Assembly: GCF_000716675.1 (NCBI RefSeq)
Contig: NZ_JNXT01000082.1
Coordinates: 1-29,764 of the forward strand
Direction of reading: 5' to 3'
DNA: 29,764 bases
DNA from: Streptomyces alboflavus
GTDB taxonomy: Bacteria > Actinomycetota > Actinomycetes > Streptomycetales > Streptomycetaceae
In this document: positions 23,629-29,764 of the stretch, piece by piece
How positions within the stretch are numbered: position 1 is the first letter of the stretch
Layout: every line of letters begins with the position of its first letter
Notes under the pieces: model-generated
What the model saw: only the letters and a program-made list of their open reading frames with translations
Told to the model about the DNA's origin: nothing
The model's database searches: none
Made by a program: the position numbers and the translations under genes

Positions 23629-25272
23629 ATGCCGTCATCGTTCGCCGCGGGTTCGGGATACCCTCCGCCGATCCCGGGGGCGCGGTGGAGTTTGGCGGAC
23701 GCGCCCGTTCGACCGCTGCTGCTGTGGGTTCGCACGGGCGCGGCGCATGTGCGCCTCGACGGCGGGCCGGTGCTCCGCCTCAAGGCCGGCGAAGGCGCCT
23801 GGATTCCCGCGGACGGCCGGGCGGAGCGGGCGATCACCACTGAGCCGGGCACGGTCGCCTTCCCCCTGTGTCCGCACGCCGGCGTCGGCGCTCGGGGGTT
23901 GTCGGAACTGACGCGGTTCGACGTTCCCAGCGGCTGGCAGGACTGGTTGATCCAGCTCTTCAACCTGCAGGTCACTCCGTTCAGCAGCCGCGGGTACTCC
24001 CCCGAGGCGATCGCGGAGCTCCTTCGGCGTCCGGGCTCGCCTGCGCCCGCCATGGCCGGGCGGGATCCGGGCCCGGAGGGGTTCGCCTCGCCGGTGATGC
24101 CGCGGGGCCGCGGCGCCAGGGCGGTCGCCGAGGAGCTGATGCGCGACCCCGCGCTCGACCTCACGGTCGAGCGCTGGGCGTCGCGGGTGCTGTCCAGCGC
24201 GCGCACCCTTCGCCGCGACTTCCTCGCCGACACCGGCCTCACGTTCGAGCGGTGGCGGCTGCTCTGTCGGCTCGGCGCCGCCGTGGAGTTCCTCGCCGCC
24301 GGTTACGACGTGGACCAGGTGGCCGCTCTGGTGGGCTTCGCCAGCCGCAACGGCCTCACGCGGGCCTTCAAGGGACGGTTCGGGCTGACCCCCCACGAGT
24401 TCGGACGGGAGCTCTTCGCCCGACCTGGCGCCGGTGGGCTGACGCAACGGGCGGCGGCGGCACGGCAGACCGACGACCTGATCCGGATGATGCGCGAGGT
24501 GGACTCTCCCGCCGCGCCCGAGATGCTGCCCCCGGCCAGCACGCCGTCACACACCAACGACGTCCACGTCCTCAGCTGGATGTATCGAGGCAGCGGGTAC
24601 CTGGACATCGGCGATCAGCGCTACGAGCGGGAGCGAGGGGTGGCGACCTGGATCCCGGCGGAGCGGGAGCACGTCACCGGCCTCCGCGAGAACTCCGTCT
24701 CCCTGCCGCTGGGCAACGCGAGCACCGCCGACCTCCACCTCACCGCACCGCTGCAGGTGCGGTTCTCGCCCGCGTGGGACGACTACTTGATGTTCTGCTC
24801 CATCAGCGCCCGGTCCGCCCTGCGCCCCGACGACCACAACCCCCGCCACACCCTCGACCTGTTCGCGGAACAGGTCACCGCACAGCGAGCGCTGTCGGTG
24901 CCGATGCCCACCGATCCGCGCGCGCGTGCGGTCGCGATGGAGTGCTTGCGCCGAATCGGCGAGCCAGGCAGGCCGCACGATGGCGAGCAAGGCGGGACCC
25001 ACGACGCCGAGCCCGGCGGGACCCCCGACGCCGATGTCCGTGCCGAGATCCACCGCGCCTTCCGCGACGAGACCGGCATGACACTCAGCCGCTGGCGCTA
25101 TGCCGCCCGCATGCGCATCGCCCGCGACCTGCTCGCAGGCGGCGCCCCGCCCAGCACTGTCGCCCGCCGGATCGGGTACGCCCACCTCCCCACGTTCAGC
25201 GCCGCCTTCTCCCGCTTCCACGGACTCTCGCCACGCGAGTACCAGGAACGCGAGGTCGCCGACAGCCTCTGA
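23629..25272 (+). CDS. Double AraC-family regulator (two sensor-plus-HTH modules in one chain)
   Basis: 547 residues from the ATG at 23629, which has AGGA 7 bases upstream; the ATG at 23623 is only 1 base from that site. Two AraC-like modules follow each other. Module 1: cupin-like sensor (about 25-150) and a full AraC HTH (about 165-265: LTVERWASRVLSSARTLRRDF, DVDQVAALVGFASRNGLTRAFKGRFGLTPHEF). Module 2: sensor (about 310-430, opening with YRGSGYLDIGDQRYERERG) and a C-terminal HTH (about 475-545: MTLSRWRYAARMRIARDLLAGG, VARRIGYAHLPTFSAAFSRFHGLSPREYQ). In module 2 the first recognition helix is replaced by a Gly/Asp-rich repeat linker. It is divergent from the iron operon and shares the iron box, like YbtA-type siderophore activators. 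It probably activates that operon when ferric-siderophore is present; the ligand is inferred. Confidence 0.88.
   Translation: MPSSFAAGSGYPPPIPGARWSLADAPVRPLLLWVRTGAAHVRLDGGPVLRLKAGEGAWIPADGRAERAITTEPGTVAFPLCPHAGVGARGLSELTRFDVPSGWQDWLIQLFNLQVTPFSSRGYSPEAIAELLRRPGSPAPAMAGRDPGPEGFASPVMPRGRGARAVAEELMRDPALDLTVERWASRVLSSARTLRRDFLADTGLTFERWRLLCRLGAAVEFLAAGYDVDQVAALVGFASRNGLTRAFKGRFGLTPHEFGRELFARPGAGGLTQRAAAARQTDDLIRMMREVDSPAAPEMLPPASTPSHTNDVHVLSWMYRGSGYLDIGDQRYERERGVATWIPAEREHVTGLRENSVSLPLGNASTADLHLTAPLQVRFSPAWDDYLMFCSISARSALRPDDHNPRHTLDLFAEQVTAQRALSVPMPTDPRARAVAMECLRRIGEPGRPHDGEQGGTHDAEPGGTPDADVRAEIHRAFRDETGMTLSRWRYAARMRIARDLLAGGAPPSTVARRIGYAHLPTFSAAFSRFHGLSPREYQEREVADSL
24988..25035 (+). repeat. 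24-bp in-frame tandem repeat in the AraC linker
   Basis: Two copies (24988-25011, 25012-25035) encode QGGTHDAE and PGGTPDAD, placed where the first helix-turn-helix of the second AraC module should be. Confidence 0.7.
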
Positions 25273-25296
25273 GAGGACGTCGCCGAGCATTACGCG

Positions 25297-25418
25297 TCCC
25301 AGCACGGGCAGCGAAAAAGGGCCCGACCCCGAAGAGCCGGACCCTCTCTGACCTGCACTTGCGCCAGATCAGCGACGTGGTGGAACGTCAGCCGCTACAC
25401 GTTGAGGCGGAACGTCAC
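25297..25418 (-). repeat. Diverged copy of the ychF 3' end and terminator (left copy)
   Basis: Collinear with 28417-28537 at a nearly constant offset of 3119-3120 bases. Shared landmarks are TCCCAGCACGGG (12 identical bases), a 28-base hairpin, ACCTGCA, and CACGTTGAxGCGGAAC. On the minus strand the right end reads VTFRLNV-stop, matching the ychF ending VEFRFNV-stop. The copy is cut off at about 25420 where transposase sequence begins. Confidence 0.65.
25318..25345 (-). terminator. Rho-independent terminator (minus strand), relic copy
   Basis: On the minus strand a 28-base hairpin (AGGGTCCGGC pairing with GTCGGGCCCT, including G-U pairs) is followed directly by TTTTTCGC. It lies 49 bases after the relic stop codon at 25395-25397. 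The same spacing is found after the intact ychF. Confidence 0.65.
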
Positions 25419-25420
25419 GG

Positions 25421-25812
25421 CCCCAGCACGGGGGCTCCATCCCAGCTGCTCCAGCACGTCGAGGCCCTGGCCGACGCCGACGGAGTGTCGACTCGGACCT
25501 CAGCATCGACTCCGCCCAGGTGCGTGCGCACCAACACGCCGCCGCAGCGCCCGAAGAAGGCGCCACCCACACCGCCTGCCGCCCGACAGGAAGGACCAGC
25601 AGGCCGGACGCCAGCGCCGGGCCTCGCCGGGCGGCCGCCCCCGGGCTTCGGCTCCACGCGATACGAGAAGCGCAACACCGTCGAGCGGGCGATCAGCAAG
25701 CTGATGCAGCTGCGGCCGTCGCCACCCGCCGTGGCGACAAGCGCGGGTCTCCTCCCTCGGCGCCGCCACCGCTGACGCAGCCCACATCTGGCTTCGATCA
25801 CGATCGCAGCCA
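25421..25812 (+). pseudogene. Decayed IS5-type transposase remnant
   Basis: Pieces of one DDE transposase appear in order in shifting frames: LLQHVEALADADG, then DSDLSIDSAQVRAHQHAAAA (first catalytic Asp region), then DRKDQQAGRQRRASPGGRP, then GFGSTRYEKRNTVERAISKL (the terminal Glu region), then AAVATRRGDKRG, then ATADAAHIWLR. The middle of the gene, including the second catalytic Asp, is deleted between RAHQHAAAAPEEG and DRKDQQAG, and at least three frameshifts are needed. The matches are to the actinobacterial IS5 group recalled from family knowledge. Terminal inverted repeats were not found. It cannot encode an active transposase. Confidence 0.75.
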
Positions 25813-25917
25813 GAACCTGGCAGCTGCGCCACCCTCACCGAAAAGGCCAAAGCTGGACCATTCCCAAGGGTTACGCTGAATCTCTTGGTTCACGGGACGA
25901 CGAGGGGCGGGACCTCC

Positions 25918-27609
25918 GTGCGCGCGCTGCATGTTCACCACGTCAAGGATTCACTCAGCCAGGACTTCACCGGCCTGATCGACTTGAGCGATCTGACGGG
26001 CAGCCAGCGCGCCCAATCCGACACGATCTTCCTCAGCAGGGCATTGGCAGCTCGCGCCGTACAGCGCTTCACGGGCTGCACCCTCGACGAGGCCGCGGCC
26101 GCCGTGACCGACGGGTTCCACGACAACGGGATCGATGCTCTGGCCATCGATGAGGAAAACCGCCGGATCGTCATCGTCCAGTCAAAACTAGACAGTTCAG
26201 GAAACTCTGGGCTCTCCCAGGCCGACGCCCTCAAGATCCGGAACGGCTGCAGCGACCTGTTCAACATGAAGTTCGACCGCTTCTCCCCCACGCTCCAAGC
26301 GCGTCGCACAGAAATCACTGCAGCCTTGAGTGATGCCGCGGTCACCTTCATCGTGGTTGTCGCCACTACGGGCCGAAGCACCCTGCCAGCGGAGGCCCAG
26401 TATGTGTTCGCCGACTTCCTGGCAGAAGCCAACGAAAACGATCCAGTGGTCACCCTGGAAGTACTTGGCCTACGAGAATTCCACTCCATGGCGGTCGAAG
26501 GAACAGCAGGACCACAAATCGAGTTGACCGTACCCATCGAGCAGTGGGGCAAGGTCGACCTTCCTTATCAGGCGTACTACGGACTTGTTCAGGCGACAGA
26601 AATCGCCTCATGGTTCGAACAGCACGGCGATCGACTCTTCTCGCAGAATCTGCGCAAGTCGCTCGGCAATACCGAGGTAAACGAGGGCTTGACCCACACG
26701 CTCCTCACCCAGGGCGAGAACTTCTGGTATTTCAACAACGGAATCACCGCACTCTGCGAGTCCATCAAGAAGACACCTCGCGGTGGCTCTACCCACGCGT
26801 ACGGGGACTTCAAGATCGAGGGTGTGAGCGTGGTAAATGGGGCACAGACCGTGGCGAGCATCCACCGGGCCGCAAAGAAGGAGGAGAAGTCTCTCGAAGA
26901 GGCCCGCGTATGGGTTCGATTCATCTCGCTCGAGGGATGTCCACCCGACTTCGCCACGGATGTGACCCGGGCGACGAACACGCAGAACAGTGTCGAGAAT
27001 CGCGACTTCGTCGCACTTGATCAACAGCAGGAACGCATTCGCCGGGACATGCTTCTGTCGCTGCACAAGCAGTACTCCGTCAAGCGCGGAGAAAACGTGC
27101 CCGCAGAGAGTGACGGGTGCACAGTCGAAGACGCAATCGTCGCCCTTGCCTGCGCCCACAACAATCCGTACTACACAGTCCTGGCGAAGAGCGCGGTCGG
27201 CCGGCTGTCCGAAAACACCGAACGAGCACCGTACACAAACTTGTTCAACAACGGGACCAGCGCGCATCGAGTGTGGCGTTGCGTTCAGGTGATGCGTGCG
27301 GTCGAGGCAGACTTGACCGATCGCCGGAGGAATCTCGTCGACAGGGAGTTCGCGGTGGCCGCGCACGGGAACCGGCTCGTGCTGCAGCTGGTCTTCAACC
27401 AACTCAGACTGGACAAGGTCGACTATGCGAACTACGACTGGGACAAGGAGATCAAGCGGGTGCACAAGGTGACCGGCATCGCTCTCGAGCACCTGACCGA
27501 GGCCATCGAGAGCACCTACTCGAACAACTATCTCGCGCCGCTCTTCAAGAACACCACAAAGTGCCGCGACCTGGTCACCCAGGTCGAGGCCAAGTTTGGT
27601 TCCGGCTGA
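25918..27609 (+). CDS. AIPR-domain protein with Mrr-like nuclease motif (predicted phage defence)
   Basis: 563 residues from the GTG at 25918 (GAGGGG about 10 bases upstream); a TTG at 25885 would add 11 residues. The N-terminal part (about 30-200) has a PD-(D/E)XK-like signature, NGIDALAID followed by IVIVQSK (Asp73, Gln88-Lys90), as in Mrr-type restriction nucleases. Residues about 220-530 match the AIPR family (abortive infection phage resistance): LFSQNLRKSLGNTEVNEGLT, ENFWYFNNGITALC, IEGVSVVNGAQTVASI, and TRATNTQNSVENRDFVALD. The gene is visibly less GC-rich than its neighbours and lies next to a transposon relic and a toxin-antitoxin pair, indicating horizontal acquisition. AIPR proteins are associated with phage resistance; the trigger and target of this one are unknown. 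Confidence 0.85.
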   Translation: MRALHVHHVKDSLSQDFTGLIDLSDLTGSQRAQSDTIFLSRALAARAVQRFTGCTLDEAAAAVTDGFHDNGIDALAIDEENRRIVIVQSKLDSSGNSGLSQADALKIRNGCSDLFNMKFDRFSPTLQARRTEITAALSDAAVTFIVVVATTGRSTLPAEAQYVFADFLAEANENDPVVTLEVLGLREFHSMAVEGTAGPQIELTVPIEQWGKVDLPYQAYYGLVQATEIASWFEQHGDRLFSQNLRKSLGNTEVNEGLTHTLLTQGENFWYFNNGITALCESIKKTPRGGSTHAYGDFKIEGVSVVNGAQTVASIHRAAKKEEKSLEEARVWVRFISLEGCPPDFATDVTRATNTQNSVENRDFVALDQQQERIRRDMLLSLHKQYSVKRGENVPAESDGCTVEDAIVALACAHNNPYYTVLAKSAVGRLSENTERAPYTNLFNNGTSAHRVWRCVQVMRAVEADLTDRRRNLVDREFAVAAHGNRLVLQLVFNQLRLDKVDYANYDWDKEIKRVHKVTGIALEHLTEAIESTYSNNYLAPLFKNTTKCRDLVTQVEAKFGSG

Positions 27610-27614
27610 CCGGC

Positions 27615-27647
27615 GGCACCCGGCGGATTGACTCTCCGCCGGGTGCC
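27615..27647. terminator. Hairpin terminator after the AIPR gene
   Basis: A 13-bp perfect stem (GGCACCCGGCGGA and its complement) with loop TTGACTC begins 6 bases after the AIPR stop codon. It lies between converging genes and may act in both directions. Confidence 0.75.
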
Positions 27648-27782
27648 CCAGCACACTCAAGATTCCACGCCTGACCGCAGCAAGCCATGGGCGACATAAC
27701 TCCCTGGCTGTGGCCCTGGCAGCGCCTTCCGTCGCCAGCCTGCACCGCACGGGCCGCGTCCCACACGAAAACGTCCCGAACG

Positions 27783-28037
27783 TCAGTAGTGATAACGAGC
27801 CGCGAGAATGACGATTTCCTTGTCCGTGACCAGGTAGACGAGGCGGTGCTCATCGTCGATCCGCCGCGACCATGCCCCGGGCAAGTGGTACTTCAGCGGC
27901 TCGGGCTTGCCGATCCCCGTGAAGGGGTCACGCTTGACGTCCTCGATGAGCTTGTTGATCCGAGCGAGCATCTTCCGGTCGTTCTTGAGCCAGGACGTGT
28001 AGTCCTCCCAGCCCTGATCCTCGAAGACGAGCCTCAC
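27783..28037 (-). CDS. yoeB: YoeB/Txe-family toxin (ribosome-dependent mRNA endonuclease)
   Basis: 84 residues, the normal length for YoeB. The sequence is typical throughout: [61 protein letters not shown] and the terminal ARYHY. Family catalytic residues are retained: the Glu of KPEPLKY, the Arg of [11 protein letters not shown], and the penultimate His and final Tyr. YoeB cleaves mRNA at the start codon region of ribosomes under stress. The GTG start overlaps the antitoxin stop by 4 bases, ensuring coupled synthesis. The pair lies in the islet with the AIPR gene. Confidence 0.95.
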   Translation of the reverse strand: MRLVFEDQGWEDYTSWLKNDRKMLARINKLIEDVKRDPFTGIGKPEPLKYHLPGAWSRRIDDEHRLVYLVTDKEIVILAARYHY

Positions 28038-28318
28038 GCGGCACCCTCACGTGCCGCATCCGGCGAGTCGGGGTCGATCAGATCCCGCTCGGACACGTTG
28101 ATGTTGGCCAGGGCGTTCTCGTACGCCTTGAGCAAGCGGCGAGCGTTCGCCGGAGAGCGCAGGAGGTACGAGCCTTCACGTAGCGCCGCATAGTCCTCGG
28201 CCGAGACGAGCACCGCGTTGCCGTGCTTGGAGACGATCTCGATGGCCTCGTGATTGTCGTTGACCTTCTTGATCAGCGGAAAGAGCGCCTTGCGGGCTTC
28301 ACTCGCAGTTATGGACAT
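28034..28318 (-). CDS. yefM: YefM/Phd-family antitoxin
   Basis: 94 residues from the ATG at 28318 ([20 protein letters not shown]); the frame is open further upstream, but this start matches the family and has GGGCAGG upstream. The N-terminal Phd/YefM fold (about 1-60: [27 protein letters not shown]) binds DNA and dimerises. The C-terminal part (about 60-94, from [14 protein letters not shown] to [10 protein letters not shown]) should wrap and neutralise YoeB. It is the first gene of a two-gene autoregulated operon. A two-site operator is visible upstream at 28340-28357. Confidence 0.93.
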   Translation of the reverse strand: MSITASEARKALFPLIKKVNDNHEAIEIVSKHGNAVLVSAEDYAALREGSYLLRSPANARRLLKAYENALANINVSERDLIDPDSPDAAREGAA

Positions 28319-28339
28319 GACCTGCCCCTTCCCGATTGC

Positions 28340-28357
28340 GGTACCGAATAACGTACC
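28340..28357. promoter_or_regulatory. YefM-YoeB operator with two GTAC cores
   Basis: GGTAC and GTACC arms flank an 8-base centre. The two GTAC cores (28341-28344 and 28353-28356) are 12 bp apart centre to centre, the geometry described for the TGTACA cores of the E. coli yefM operator. It lies 22 bases upstream of the antitoxin start and overlaps the probable promoter. Confidence 0.6.
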
Positions 28358-28416
28358 ACTTTCACCACTCCCGGACAGGGCAGATACCTGACGAAAGATC
28401 AGGAATCCCAGCACTA

Positions 28417-28513
28417 TCCCAGCACGGGAGACGACGAGGGGCCGACTCCCCGGGAAGCCGACCCCTTACACCTGCAAACTTGACGAAGTGCCTAGCTTGC
28501 AGCAATGCGACGC

Positions 28514-28537
<24 letters not shown>
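28417..28537 (-). repeat. ychF 3' end and terminator (right copy of the direct repeat)
   Basis: Intact counterpart of the relic at 25297-25418, bounded at the left by the same TCCCAGCACGGG. The two copies bracket the transposase relic, AIPR gene and toxin-antitoxin pair. Confidence 0.65.
28438..28465 (-). terminator. Terminator of ychF
   Basis: On the minus strand the 28-base hairpin GGGGTCGGCTTCCCGG... GGAGTCGGCCCC lies 48 bases after the ychF stop. No U-run follows. Confidence 0.65.
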
Positions 28538-29602
<1,065 letters not shown>

Positions 29603-29764
29603 GTTGCGACTTCCCGTACGTGAGGACTGGCAGAGGGCTCTGTCAGGGGACTGGCGATCCCTCAGTCTACGGCGTGTCGCGCCCCGCCCCCGTACCACCC
29701 GAAGGCACCGGCAGGCCCCGCCCCGGACGCGCCGTCGCCCCCCGCCCCGCGGCCCCCGCACCCC

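Noticed and set aside
25394..25500. A longer minus-strand reading ending VLEQLGW...VTFRLNV
   Set aside because: Only the last seven or eight codons match ychF. Upstream of that the strand is antisense to the transposase remnant, so the longer peptide is not a gene.

Overview
The window is chromosomal DNA from a high-GC actinobacterium, almost certainly Streptomyces. Codon third positions are strongly G/C, many starts are GTG, and the neighbours (TPM protein, PspA, SpoIIE-type phosphatases, SPOR miniprotein, DmdR-type iron box) are typical of that genus.

Left part (1-13.5 kb) is ordinary chromosomal content. It holds the end of a TPM-domain protein and pspA, then convergent to them a large PAS-PAS-GAF-PP2C-HATPase regulator and a small stand-alone HATPase kinase. 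Next come a Nudix hydrolase, a 60-residue SPOR-like protein, an NCS1 permease with a Cys-rich tail beside a GntR/HutC regulator, a secreted S8 protease with a P domain, and a MarR regulator divergent from a RutE-like nitroreductase and an MFS exporter.

Middle part (13.5-25.3 kb) is an iron/siderophore utilisation locus. One long minus-strand operon runs SIP flavoreductase-methyltransferase fusion > lipoprotein binding protein > two FecCD permeases > Fes-type trilactone esterase > two half-size ABC transporters with exporter fold. A palindromic iron box sits upstream, and divergent from it is a gene for a double AraC-family regulator. No siderophore biosynthesis gene is visible. The expected FecE-type ATPase gene is reduced to a 14-codon scar that still encodes its Walker A loop, lying between the second permease and the esterase. 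The two ABC proteins have complementary broken ATP-binding motifs, so their heterodimer should form only one canonical ATP site. The likely logic is that iron starvation releases repression, the trilactone ferric-siderophore is bound and imported, and the iron is freed by reduction (SIP domain) and hydrolysis (esterase).

Right part (25.3-28.5 kb) is an accessory islet in less GC-rich DNA. It contains a decayed IS5-type transposase, an AIPR-domain protein with an Mrr-like nuclease motif (predicted phage defence), and a YefM-YoeB toxin-antitoxin pair with a recognisable operator. It is flanked by two diverged, collinear copies of the 3' end and terminator of ychF, suggesting insertion or duplication at that gene's end. 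The window ends with the intact ychF gene and its upstream region.
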